The notes beneath the pieces are model-generated. The model did not search any database and had not been told where the DNA came from. It saw only the letters and a list, made by a program, of their open reading frames with translations. A stretch of DNA of 64,000 nucleotides from Brevundimonas guildfordensis (GTDB taxonomy: Bacteria > Pseudomonadota > Alphaproteobacteria > Caulobacterales > Caulobacteraceae), in the NCBI RefSeq assembly GCF_014836405.1, contig NZ_JACSQU010000001.1, positions 1,054,001 through 1,118,000 of the forward strand. Direction: 5' to 3'. Below are positions 55,821-63,147 of this stretch, one piece after another. The translations under genes were made by a program, and so were the position numbers. The first letter of the stretch is position 1. Every line of letters begins with the position of its first letter.

Positions 55821-55837
55821 GGTACCCATTGGTAACC
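55821..55837. promoter_or_regulatory. Palindromic element between HxlR and its target
   Basis: GGTACCC (55821-55827) and GGTAACC (55831-55837) form an imperfect palindrome in the divergent intergenic region, placed where an HxlR dimer could control both genes. Inferred from position only. Confidence 0.4.
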
Positions 55838-55853
55838 TTAAGGGATCAAATCG

Positions 55854-56465
55854 ATGAAAGTGACTGTCTTGGGCGCCAGCGGTCGCGCCGGTTCGGAGAT
55901 CGTCAAGGAACTGGCCCGGCGCGGCCATACGGTAACCGCCGTCGCCCGGCGGCCTGAACGAGTTCCAGCAGCGCCGGGCGTGACTGCCGTGGCCGGGGAT
56001 GTGAATGAACCCGAGACCCTCCCCCCTGCCCTGAGCGGCGCCGACGCCGTCGTCAGCGCCATCATGTTCGTCGACAGCAACCCGGAGCTGTTGATCAAGG
56101 CGGTCAAGGATGCTGGCGTCTCGCGCTATCTGGTCGTCGGCGGCGCCGGCAGCCTTGAGGTCGCCCCCGGAAAGGCCCTGGTCGACACCCCCGACTTTCC
56201 CGAGGCCTACAAGGCCGAAGCCTAGGCCGGCGGCCGTTTCCTAGAAGCGTTGCGGGCAGAGCCGGAACTGACGTGGACCTTCCTGTCGCCCTCCGCCCTT
56301 TTCGACGGATCAGAGCGCACCGGAACCTTCCGCCTGGGCGGCGACGCCCTGCTGACAGACGATCAGGGGAACAGCCGCATCTCCTTCCCCGACTACGCGA
56401 TCGCCATGGTCGATGAGATTGAAGCCCCCCGCCATCCGCGCGCCCGCTTTACCGTCGGCTATTGA
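55854..56465 (+). pseudogene. NAD(P)-binding oxidoreductase, interrupted by amber codon
   Basis: An SDR/NmrA-like NAD(P)H oxidoreductase of about 204 codons. The N-terminal nucleotide motif VTVLGASGRAGSEI is intact, as is RYLVVGGAGSLEVAPG. After codon 123 a single TAG (56223-56225) interrupts the frame. Translation continues without frameshift as AGGRFLEALRAEPELTWTFLSPSALF through ISFPDYAIAMVDEIE to a normal stop, matching the family's C-terminal half. Family proteins have a sense codon at the stop position, so it is a recent nonsense mutation, a sequencing error, or a rare read-through. The regulator next door is intact. Confidence 0.8.
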
Positions 56466-56511
56466 GCAACTCGCTCCCAAGCCGCGCCTAGGAGCATGGC
56501 TCAGAGCAAAG

Positions 56512-56548
56512 AAAACGGCCCCGGAAGATCGCTCTTCCGGGGCCGTCG
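56512..56548 (-). terminator. Terminator of rplK-rplA
   Basis: Thirteen-bp perfect stem (56515-56527 and 56534-56546) followed on the minus strand by TTTTC, just after rplA. The loop is AGCGAT in the transcribed sense. Confidence 0.9.
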
Positions 56549-56571
56549 TCATTCTTAGCCGTGAAGCCTTA

Positions 56572-57261
56572 TCAGGCGCCCAGCGAAGCCGGGTCGACCT
56601 TGAAGCCCGGGCCCATCGTCGAGGACAGGGCGATGCGCTTCACATAGGTGCCCTTGGCGCCCGACGGCTTGGCGCGGACGAGGGCGTCCACGATGGCCTT
56701 GACGTTGGCTTCCAGGGCGTCCTGGGTGAAGGAGGCCTTGCCGATGCCGGCGTGGACGATGCCCGCCTTTTCGACACGGAACTCAACGGCGCCGCCCTTG
56801 GCGTCCTTGACGGCCTGAGCGACGTTCGGGGTCACGGTGCCGACCTTCGGGTTCGGCATCAGGCCGCGCGGGCCCAGCACCTTACCCAGACGGCCGACCA
56901 GGGCCATCATGTCCGGCGACGCGATCACGCGGTCGAACTCCATGAAGCCGCCGGCGATCTTCTCGTACAGGTCTTCAGCGCCGACGTGCTCGGCGCCGGC
57001 CGCCTTGGCTTCTTCAGCCTTGGCGTCCTTGGCGAAGACGGCGACGCGGACGTCACGGCCGGTGCCCGAGGGCAGGTTCACCACGCCGCGGACCTGTTGG
57101 TCGGCGTGACGCGGGTCGACGCCCAGGTTGATGGCGATTTCGATCGATTCGTCGAACTTGGCCTTGGCGTTGTCTTTCACCAGCTTGATGGCGTCCGAGA
57201 AGACCAGCAGGTCTTCGGTGACGCCCGTGCGGGCCTTATGGGCTTTGGTCTGCTTAGCCAT
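56572..57261 (-). CDS. rplA: 50S ribosomal protein L1
   Basis: L1-stalk protein moving with E-site tRNA; also the translational repressor of rplK-rplA in E. coli. 229 residues with [25 protein letters not shown] and [15 protein letters not shown] signatures. Three bases after rplK. rplA ends in a terminator here, so L10 is not cotranscribed, unlike the usual rplKAJL order. Confidence 0.98.
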   Translation of the reverse strand: MAKQTKAHKARTGVTEDLLVFSDAIKLVKDNAKAKFDESIEIAINLGVDPRHADQQVRGVVNLPSGTGRDVRVAVFAKDAKAEEAKAAGAEHVGAEDLYEKIAGGFMEFDRVIASPDMMALVGRLGKVLGPRGLMPNPKVGTVTPNVAQAVKDAKGGAVEFRVEKAGIVHAGIGKASFTQDALEANVKAIVDALVRAKPSGAKGTYVKRIALSSTMGPGFKVDPASLGA

Positions 57262-57264
57262 GGA

Positions 57265-57696
57265 TTAGCCCTCCACCACTTGAATGCCGATGGCGCGGGC
57301 CGAGCCCTCGATGATGCGCGACGCGGCGTCCAGGTCGTTCGCGTTCAGGTCCTTCATCTTCTTCTCGGCGATTTCGCGCAGTTGCGTCTGCGTGATCTTG
57401 CCAGCGAACTCGCGGCCGACGAGCTTGGAGCCCGACTTGATGCCGGCGGCTTGCTTCAGATACCAGGTCGCCGGCGGCGTCTTGGTGATGAAGGTGAACG
57501 ACTTGTCCTGATAGACGGTGATGACGGTCGGAAGCGGGGTGCCCTTGGCTTCCTTCTCGGTCCGCGCATTGAACTCCTTGCAGAAGCCCATGATGTTCAC
57601 GCCGCGCTGACCCAGAGCCGGGCCGATCGGGGGCGAAGGCGTGGCCGAGGCGGCCGGCACTTGCAGCTTGATATAGCCGAGAATCTTCTTGGCCAT
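57265..57696 (-). CDS. rplK: 50S ribosomal protein L11
   Basis: GTPase-associated-centre protein needed for RelA activation and for thiostrepton binding. 143 residues; N-terminal domain with [22 protein letters not shown] and a C-terminal RNA-binding domain. Opens the rplK-rplA pair; the 197-base spacer from nusG holds the nusG terminator. Confidence 0.98.
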   Translation of the reverse strand: MAKKILGYIKLQVPAASATPSPPIGPALGQRGVNIMGFCKEFNARTEKEAKGTPLPTVITVYQDKSFTFITKTPPATWYLKQAAGIKSGSKLVGREFAGKITQTQLREIAEKKMKDLNANDLDAASRIIEGSARAIGIQVVEG

Positions 57697-57835
57697 TGGT
57701 CTCTCCTATGAATGACCCGATGACGATGCGTCGGGCCGGTGAGCCGTGGTCGGGCATGGCTGCCTCCCACGGATTTGACGCCGAGCGACTCGAGGGTCGT
57801 CCAGCGAAGGCGCGCGTTTAGCAGGCAGACCCTGA

Positions 57836-57870
57836 AAACGCAAACGGGACCGCCCTGAGACGGTCCCGAT
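57836..57870 (-). terminator. Terminator after nusG
   Basis: Eight-bp stem (57845-57852 and 57861-57868) followed on the minus strand by TTTGCGTTTT. It separates tRNA-secE-nusG from rplK-rplA, although some read-through is plausible. Confidence 0.75.
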
Positions 57871-57893
57871 CTCTGCGTGGCGTCAGCGGCCGA

Positions 57894-58469
57894 TCAGGCG
57901 CTGACCTTCTCCACCTGATTGTATTCCAGATCGACCGGGGTCGGGCGGCCGAAGATCGAGACGGCCACGCGCAGGCGGGCGTTCTCTTCGTCGACGCTTT
58001 CGACCTGACCGTCGAAGCTGGCGAACGGACCGTCGGTGACCTTGACGTTCTCGCCGATGTCGAAGCGGATGGTGGGCTTCGGACGCTCGACGCCCTCTTC
58101 CACCTGGCCGATGATGTTCTGGACTTCACGTTCCGAGACCGGCAGCGGCTTGGTGCCGCCCGCGGCGCCCAGGAAGCCCGTGACCTTCGGCGTGTTCTTG
58201 ACCAGGTGATAGGCCTCGTCGGTCATCTCCATCTTCACCAGCACATAGCCGGGGAAGAATTTGCGCTCGGCGTTGACCTTCTTGCCGCGGCGGATCTCGA
58301 CGACATCCTCGGTCGGGACCAGGATTTCAGAGAAGGCGTCTTCCAGGCCCTGTTGCTTGGCCTGGTCGCGCAGCTGTTCCGCGACCTTCTTCTCGAAGTT
58401 GGAATAGGCGTGGACGATGTACCACTTGTGGCGGGGATTGGCCGCCGGCTTGGGCGCTGCATCGGTCAT
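57894..58469 (-). CDS. nusG: Transcription antitermination factor NusG
   Basis: Binds RNA polymerase and links it to Rho or the S10 protein. 191 residues: N-terminal NGN domain starting KWYIVHAYSNFEKKVAEQL and a C-terminal KOW domain (about 138-191, containing NVKVTDGPFASFDGQVESVD). Start ATG 58469 follows AAAGGAGA; an upstream start would overlap secE. 13 bases after secE. Confidence 0.97.
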   Translation of the reverse strand: MTDAAPKPAANPRHKWYIVHAYSNFEKKVAEQLRDQAKQQGLEDAFSEILVPTEDVVEIRRGKKVNAERKFFPGYVLVKMEMTDEAYHLVKNTPKVTGFLGAAGGTKPLPVSEREVQNIIGQVEEGVERPKPTIRFDIGENVKVTDGPFASFDGQVESVDEENARLRVAVSIFGRPTPVDLEYNQVEKVSA

Positions 58470-58482
58470 ATGCGCGTCTCCT

Positions 58483-58782
58483 TTATTGGCCAAGGCTGAG
58501 GATAATGCGGGACGCGAAGCCAAGGCCCGTATCCACGATCCAGAAGAAGGCTGCGGCGATCAGCACCATGATGAAGACCATCACCGAAGTGATCCAGGTC
58601 TCCTTGCGGCTGGGCCAGGTGATCTTGCGGGCCTCAGCGCGAACTTCGCTGATGAACTGGGGGATAGACGTCTTTTTCTTCGGCGCGGGCGCGTCGACGG
58701 CCACGGTCGCTGCGCCTTGCGCGGCTGCTGCGGTCTTGGTCCCCGTGGTGCGGCGGCCGCCGGGGGTCTTCGCCTTGGCCAT
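58483..58782 (-). CDS. secE: Preprotein translocase subunit SecE
   Basis: Essential partner of SecY. 99 residues, a one-membrane-helix form: an Ala/Pro/Lys-rich N-terminus, the amphipathic RAEARKITWPSRKETWIT region and one membrane segment (about 70-92), as in the shorter alphaproteobacterial SecE. Start ATG 58782 (MAKAKTPGG). 70 bases after tRNA-Trp and on the same strand. Confidence 0.95.
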   Translation of the reverse strand: MAKAKTPGGRRTTGTKTAAAAQGAATVAVDAPAPKKKTSIPQFISEVRAEARKITWPSRKETWITSVMVFIMVLIAAAFFWIVDTGLGFASRIILSLGQ

Positions 58783-58852
58783 TTGACGTCTCTTCAACCT
58801 CTGGATCCTGCTGCTCCACATGGGAAGTCCCAGGCGATAACAACAGGGGGAA

Positions 58853-58928
58853 TGGCAGGAGTGGAGGGACTCGAACCCCCGGCCCTCGGTTTTGGAGACC
58901 GATGCTCTACCAGCTGAGCTACACTCCT
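58853..58928 (-). tRNA. trnW: tRNA-Trp (CCA anticodon)
   Basis: 76-base cloverleaf on the minus strand: acceptor AGGAGTG with CACTCCT, a D-arm with AGCTCAGCTGGTAGAGC, anticodon CCA in an 11-base arm with CGGTCTCCAAAACCG, T-arm GGGGTTCGAGTCCCT, and an encoded CCA end. It precedes secE as in many bacteria, so the tRNA and secE-nusG are likely one transcript processed at the tRNA ends. Confidence 0.98.
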
Positions 58929-59066
58929 AGTGTCCCGGACAAAGATCAGCGCGCCGTGGAAATCGTTCCAGCGGCGCGACCCTCGCCAGAGGGGGGCGTA
59001 TGCCCGAGCCCCACGGCCATTTCAAGGGCCATCTGCGCCGCAGACGCATGAAGTCGCGGATTTTCC

Positions 59067-59597
59067 TCAGAACAACCGCGCGACCGCGCTCGGCTCATAG
59101 CTCAGGCCTTTGACCAGAGCGTCAGCGTCGCCGATCGAGAACGTCTGGGCGCGACTGCGGCCATCGATCACCGCCACAGCCTCGATCTCTTCGGGAACAA
59201 CCTTGACCACCGCCACGGCGTCCCCGCCCGGCGCCCACGGGCTGACTTCTGGCGAGCGCTTGATGATCAGATCATTGACCCGCTTCACCTCGTCGCCGTC
59301 CGTAACCTCTTCGGCGCGACCGTCGATGGAGACGCCGACCGCCTCGCCCTCTTCGCCCACGCCGCGCACGGCCACGCCCACGCGCGGATCTGCGGTCAGG
59401 TTCTTCAGCTTCTCGCTGTCGCGGCCAGTGACGAAGTAGAGGTTCAGGCCGTCGTTCAGATAGCCGAGCGTGGCAGCCTGAGGCCGCCCATCCGCCCGGT
59501 TCACCGCCAGGGTCATCAGCTTCTGACTGTCCAGCAGCTTCAGGATAGCGGCGACCGCCCCGCCATGGATCGGGGTCGTGCGCGAGGTCGAGCTCAT
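59067..59597 (-). CDS. Pyridoxamine-phosphate-oxidase-fold flavoprotein
   Basis: Small FMN-binding split-barrel protein. 176 residues, with LKLLDSQKLMTLAVNRADGRPQAATLGYLNDGLNLYFVTGRDSEKLKNLTADPRV, the typical N-terminal strands of the PPOX/general-stress group. ATG 59597 after TTGGAGA is the only start with a good site. Divergent from the 134-residue gene at 59701. The consensus FNR box (59653-59666) lies 56 bases upstream of its ATG. Confidence 0.8.
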   Translation of the reverse strand: MSSTSRTTPIHGGAVAAILKLLDSQKLMTLAVNRADGRPQAATLGYLNDGLNLYFVTGRDSEKLKNLTADPRVGVAVRGVGEEGEAVGVSIDGRAEEVTDGDEVKRVNDLIIKRSPEVSPWAPGGDAVAVVKVVPEEIEAVAVIDGRSRAQTFSIGDADALVKGLSYEPSAVARLF

Positions 59598-59652
59598 GGC
59601 GATTCTCCAAAAGAAGGCGACAGCAGACTGGGCCGCCAGCTTCGACCCGGCC

Positions 59653-59666
59653 TTGACGCAGATCAA
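59653..59666. promoter_or_regulatory. Consensus FNR/FixK box
   Basis: TTGACGCAGATCAA, a near-exact match to TTGAT-N4-ATCAA. It lies between divergent genes and about 530 bases from the fnr-type regulator, so it probably controls the flavoprotein gene and perhaps the 59701 gene. Centred 62 bases upstream of the 59597 ATG and 41 bases upstream of the 59701 ATG. Confidence 0.75.
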
Positions 59667-59700
59667 GGCGGCTGGACCCCGCTTCGGTTCCAATCGCCTC

Positions 59701-60105
59701 ATGACAGAGTCCCGCCTCGCGCCTGAAGCGCCTCGTCTCGAGGTGTCCCCCCTCAGCAAAGCCGAGGCGCCCGCCGCCTTTGCGCTGGCGCGGTTGTGGC
59801 GCCCCAATCTGGAGCCCGCTCAGTGGGACGCCTTCCTGTCAGCCTGGCGCGCCGCGCCCGAAAGCCGGGGCATCCTCAGCGCCCGCAATCAGCGCGGCGG
59901 GGTTCTGGGCTTCGTCAGCTGGTGGCGGCAACCCGATCTGGAGTATGGCGAGACGCTGTGGGCCGGCCCCTTCGTGGTGCGCGAGATGGGCGTGCGGCCG
60001 CTGGTGCGTCAGAGCCTGGCCGTCGAGCTGACCGCTCTCGCCGCCCAACTGGGCGCTCGGCTGCGCTATGCCGAAGAGGCCCCTACTCCGGACAGCGCCG
60101 GCTAA
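59701..60105 (+). CDS. Small acetyltransferase-like protein, uncertain
   Basis: Unrecognised 134-residue protein with no membrane helix. It contains ALARLWRPNLEPAQWDAFLSAWRAAPESRGILSARN and VRQSLAVELTALAAQLGARLRYAEEA, faintly like part of a GNAT fold (a beta strand then a long helix). The start is ambiguous: ATG 59701 has no clear ribosome site and could be leaderless, given the FNR box centred about 41 bases before it. An upstream frame from 59596 would cross that box. Expression is therefore uncertain. Confidence 0.45.
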   Translation: MTESRLAPEAPRLEVSPLSKAEAPAAFALARLWRPNLEPAQWDAFLSAWRAAPESRGILSARNQRGGVLGFVSWWRQPDLEYGETLWAGPFVVREMGVRPLVRQSLAVELTALAAQLGARLRYAEEAPTPDSAG

Positions 60106-60184
60106 TGACGGCTAGGACAGGCTGACCTATTCGGATTCCGCGACGCATCGCCTAGACTGCCCCGTCATCCGGGAGACGACCTTC

Positions 60185-60925
60185 GTGAACACCGCTGCGG
60201 CCCAGCCCCCAAATGAACAGGTGCGTCTGGCGGACGTGCATCCGTGCGCCAACTGCGGCGCCCGTCCGCTGGGCGTCTGCGCCGACCTCAAGGGCCATGA
60301 GCTGCAAAGCATGGCCTGCGCCAGCGAGACCGTTACCGCACAGCCCGGACAGGCTCTGTTCCACGAAGGCGATCCGAATCCTTTCGTCTTCAACGTGGTG
60401 GACGGGGCGGTGAAGCTGTACCGGCTTCTGCCCGACGGCCGTCGCCAGATCACCGGCTTCCTCTTCCAGGGCGATTTCCTGGGCCTTGGCGGACGCGGAG
60501 CCTCCAGCTTCACCGCCGAGGCGCTGACGCCGCTGAGCGCCTGCCGATTCCGACGCAGCGACTTCGATCAACTGCTGAACGCCCTGCCCGCACTGGAACA
60601 CCGTCTGGTGGCCCTTGCCGGGGATGAGCTGATGGCGGCCCAGGAACAGATCGTCCTTCTGGGCCGCAAGACGGCGCGCGAACGGCTGGCCAGCTTCCTG
60701 ACCCGCCTCGCAGAACGTCAGGTGCAGTTGGGTGGCCGAAAAGGCCAGCTTCACCTGCCGATGACGCGGCTCGACATCGCCGACTACCTGGGCCTCACGA
60801 TCGAGACAGTCAGCCGGGTCTTCACCCAGTTCAAGACCTCCGGGCTGATCCAGCTGCTGCCGGGCAACGAGGTCGCCCTGCCCGATCCGGCGGCGCTCAA
60901 GGCGCTGGGCGAAGGCGCCGCCTGA
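60185..60925 (+). CDS. fnr: Fnr/FixK-family oxygen-responsive regulator
   Basis: Crp/Fnr-superfamily regulator for low oxygen. 246 residues, with a GTG start after GGGAGA. Cys21, Cys24, Cys32 (pattern CANCGARPLGVC) and Cys120 fit the four ligands of an oxygen-labile [4Fe-4S] cluster, with the wider C-x7-C spacing typical of alphaproteobacterial FnrL/FnrN proteins. Next come a cyclic-nucleotide-like sensory domain (about 50-145), a dimer helix (about 150-180) and an HTH (about 190-215). The recognition residues ETVSR (207-211) match those that read TTGAT-N4-ATCAA. The symbol is a family assignment; the exact orthologue (fnrL, fnrN or fixK) is open. Confidence 0.85.
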   Translation: MNTAAAQPPNEQVRLADVHPCANCGARPLGVCADLKGHELQSMACASETVTAQPGQALFHEGDPNPFVFNVVDGAVKLYRLLPDGRRQITGFLFQGDFLGLGGRGASSFTAEALTPLSACRFRRSDFDQLLNALPALEHRLVALAGDELMAAQEQIVLLGRKTARERLASFLTRLAERQVQLGGRKGQLHLPMTRLDIADYLGLTIETVSRVFTQFKTSGLIQLLPGNEVALPDPAALKALGEGAA

Positions 60926-60948
60926 TCCATTCCGGCAAATAGGGTTGA

Positions 60949-60976
60949 GGGGACGCGGCCTGACGTTCCGCGCCCC
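60949..60976. terminator. Possible terminator, fnr / ompW
   Basis: GGGG-CGCGG / CCGCG-CCCC stem with one bulge (60949-60958 and 60968-60976) between convergent genes. No T-run, so only a weak call. Confidence 0.35.
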
Positions 60977-60990
60977 TGCCCGCCTCGGCT

Positions 60991-61644
60991 TTAGAACTTG
61001 CGGCCCACGCCCACCGACAGGACCCAAGGATCCAGACTGACGCTGCTCTTGAGCGCGCCGCCGTTGATCTTGGCGTCCGTGTCGAACCATACCTTCTTGG
61101 CGTCCGCGTTCAGCGTCCACGGCCCGGAAATATTCCAGTCGGCCCCGGCCTGCAGCGCCACGCCGAAGCCGTCGTCCAGGTCGACCTCGAAGCCGTTTTT
61201 GTCCTTGCCGCTGAAGAAGGCCATGTAGCTGACGCCCGCGCCGACATAGGGGCTGACCGTCGCGTTCGGCGTCGGCCGGTATTGCAGCGTCACCACCGGC
61301 GGCAGCACCCAGGTCTCATGCACCGCTACATCCGTTCCCGCCCCCTTGGCGCGGACCTCATGCTGGGTCGCGCCCAGAATGGCCTCGACGGCCCAGTGAT
61401 CGGCGACGAAATAGGTGAAGCCCAGCGTCGGCATCCAGTCGTCGCCCACATCAACCTTCAGGCCGCTGGCGGCCCCGGCGGCGGTGACGAGGGCGTCGTC
61501 GGCCTGGGGCAGGACGCCGGTCGTGCGGGCGGTGACGATCAGCGAGCCCTTGCCAACCGGTTCGAGGGTGGTCGTCTGGGCCGAAGCTGCGCCCGCAATG
61601 GCCAACAGGCTGACAGAGGCGATAAGGGCGGCGGCGGTTTTCAT
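60991..61644 (-). CDS. ompW: OmpW-family outer-membrane protein
   Basis: Eight-stranded outer-membrane barrel of the OmpW family, a small hydrophobic-molecule channel frequently induced in low oxygen. 217 residues; signal peptide to about ASAQ (residue 23), then strands with LGFTYFVADHWAVEAILGATQHEV and LPPVVTLQYRP. C-terminus GVGRKF ends in phenylalanine. ATG 61644 begins the signal peptide. A half-matching FNR site lies 90 bases upstream, next to the Fnr gene and the bd oxidase, so oxygen control is plausible. Confidence 0.88.
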   Translation of the reverse strand: MKTAAALIASVSLLAIAGAASAQTTTLEPVGKGSLIVTARTTGVLPQADDALVTAAGAASGLKVDVGDDWMPTLGFTYFVADHWAVEAILGATQHEVRAKGAGTDVAVHETWVLPPVVTLQYRPTPNATVSPYVGAGVSYMAFFSGKDKNGFEVDLDDGFGVALQAGADWNISGPWTLNADAKKVWFDTDAKINGGALKSSVSLDPWVLSVGVGRKF

Positions 61645-61727
61645 CGGTTCAATCCCCGACATTCGCCGGGTCGGAGGGCCCGGCTTCGATGTCCTGATCA
61701 CCCTGCGCCCGCCCCGTCCGCTTCGCC

Positions 61728-61741
61728 TTGATCCATCGCAA
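61728..61741 (-). promoter_or_regulatory. FNR-like half-site upstream of ompW
   Basis: Read on the minus strand, TTGCGATGGATCAA: the right half ATCAA is perfect, the left half TTGCG matches three of five. Weaker than the site at 59653 but well placed upstream of ompW. Confidence 0.35.
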
Positions 61742-61769
61742 GCAACGGATATTCCGTCGGTTTCGTCCA

Positions 61770-61803
61770 AGAAAAATCCCCTCCGGCGGGCGCCGAAGGG
61801 GAC
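61770..61803 (-). terminator. Terminator of cydABX
   Basis: Twelve-base stem with one mismatch (61777-61788 and 61791-61802) followed on the minus strand by TTTTTC, just after cydX. Confidence 0.85.
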
Positions 61804-61832
61804 AATTCAGTTCAGGCTGTCAGAGGACGGGA

Positions 61833-61952
61833 TCAGGGCTCCGAGTGCCCCTCATCGCCCTCGTCGAACAGGCGGAACTCGTGCCACAGGCCGTTCAGGA
61901 CGCCGAACGCGACCGCCAGGCCGAGGCCCAGGATCCAGGCGAAATACCACAT
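61833..61952 (-). CDS. cydX: Cytochrome bd small subunit CydX
   Basis: 39-residue single-helix subunit that stabilises the cytochrome bd heme centres. The sequence starts MWYFAWILGLGLAVAFGVLNG, the almost universal CydX N-terminus, and continues LWHEF; a short acidic tail (DEGDEGHSEP) is cytoplasmic. AAGGAG sits eight bases upstream of the ATG. It lies 22 bases after cydB on the same strand. Genes this short are routinely missed by default length cutoffs. Confidence 0.93.
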   Translation of the reverse strand: MWYFAWILGLGLAVAFGVLNGLWHEFRLFDEGDEGHSEP

Positions 61953-61974
61953 GGAATGATCTCCTTTCGCGGGA

Positions 61975-63123
61975 TCAGTAAAGGTCGGGATTGGTCTTCA
62001 GCGCGTCCATCGTCGAGCGGCCCCACAGCACCTTGTAGACCCAGGCGGTGTAGAGCAGGACGACCGGCATGAAGACCGCCGTCACGATCAGCATGATGAA
62101 CAGGGTCGTGTGGCTGGATGAGGCGTTCCACACCGTCAGGCTGGACTGGGCGTCAATCGAGCTGGGCAGGATGAAGGGGAACATCGACAGGCCGACCGTC
62201 GAGATGATCCCGACCGCAGAGGCCGACGACCCGCCGAAGGCGAGCAGAGCCGACCGGCGCCACATGCCCAGCAAACCGACCGCCGCGCCAGCAAAGCCCA
62301 AGACCGGAGCAATGATCATCCACGGATAGCGGCCGTAGTTGTCCATCCAGGCGCCGGGCGCCGCCTCGACCGCCGTGCGCAGCGGGTTCGAAGCGCCGGC
62401 GGTGTCGAGCACGCCGGTAATGCGGAAGCCCATGTCGCCGAACGCGACCATGGCGCCGCCGATGGCGAACAGCGCCAGGCTGAGGACCCCGGCGCCCGTC
62501 CCGATGGCGCGCGCTCGGTTCAGCACCGGACCTTGCTCCCCCTTGATGGCCAGCCAGGCGGCGCCGTGCAGGACCAGCATGGACACCGACAGCAGGCCGC
62601 AGATCAGGGTGAAGGGCGTGAACAGGCCCAGCAGGCTGCCCTCATAGAAGCTGCGCAGGTCGCTGGTCAGGCGGAAGGGCGCTCCCATCAGGACGTTGCC
62701 CACCGCCACGCCGAACACCAGGGCCGGCACGAAGCTGCCGACGAACAGGCCCCAGTCCCACATCGAGCGCCAGCGCGCCTCGGGCCGCTTGGAGCGGTAT
62801 TTGAACGACACCGGCCGCAAGATCAGCGCGGCCAGCACCAGGAACATCGCCAGGTAGAAGCCCGAAAAGCTGACCGCGTAAACCTGGGGCCAGGCGGCGA
62901 AGATCGCCGCCCCGCCGACGATAAACCAGACCTGGTTGCCTTCCCAGGTCGCGCCGACGGTGTTGATCACCATGCGGCGCTCTTCATCCGTCTTGGCCAC
63001 GAAGGGCAGCAGGGCGCCGACGCCCATGTCGAACCCGTCGGTCAGGGCGAAGCCGATCAGCAGCACGCCCAGCAGTCCCCACCAGATCAGGCGGAGGGTG
63101 GTGTAGTCGAGGGGAAGTTCCAT
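61975..63123 (-). CDS. cydB: Cytochrome bd ubiquinol oxidase subunit II
   Basis: Integral membrane subunit of the bd quinol oxidase. 382 residues, eight to nine membrane helices, starting MELPLDYTTLRLIWWGLLGVLLIGFALTDGFDMGVG, the diagnostic CydB N-terminus. GATWEGNQVWFIVGG is also conserved. 24 bases after cydA. With CydA and CydX it makes a high-oxygen-affinity terminal oxidase suited to microaerobic growth. Confidence 0.96.
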   Translation of the reverse strand: MELPLDYTTLRLIWWGLLGVLLIGFALTDGFDMGVGALLPFVAKTDEERRMVINTVGATWEGNQVWFIVGGAAIFAAWPQVYAVSFSGFYLAMFLVLAALILRPVSFKYRSKRPEARWRSMWDWGLFVGSFVPALVFGVAVGNVLMGAPFRLTSDLRSFYEGSLLGLFTPFTLICGLLSVSMLVLHGAAWLAIKGEQGPVLNRARAIGTGAGVLSLALFAIGGAMVAFGDMGFRITGVLDTAGASNPLRTAVEAAPGAWMDNYGRYPWMIIAPVLGFAGAAVGLLGMWRRSALLAFGGSSASAVGIISTVGLSMFPFILPSSIDAQSSLTVWNASSSHTTLFIMLIVTAVFMPVVLLYTAWVYKVLWGRSTMDALKTNPDLY

Positions 63124-63147
63124 CTCTCTTTTCCTTCAACGACCGGG

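Noticed and set aside
56223-56225. Amber codon as pyrrolysine or programmed read-through
   Set aside because: No pyrrolysine genes or recoding element nearby, and the enzyme family does not use it; a nonsense mutation or a sequencing error is simpler.
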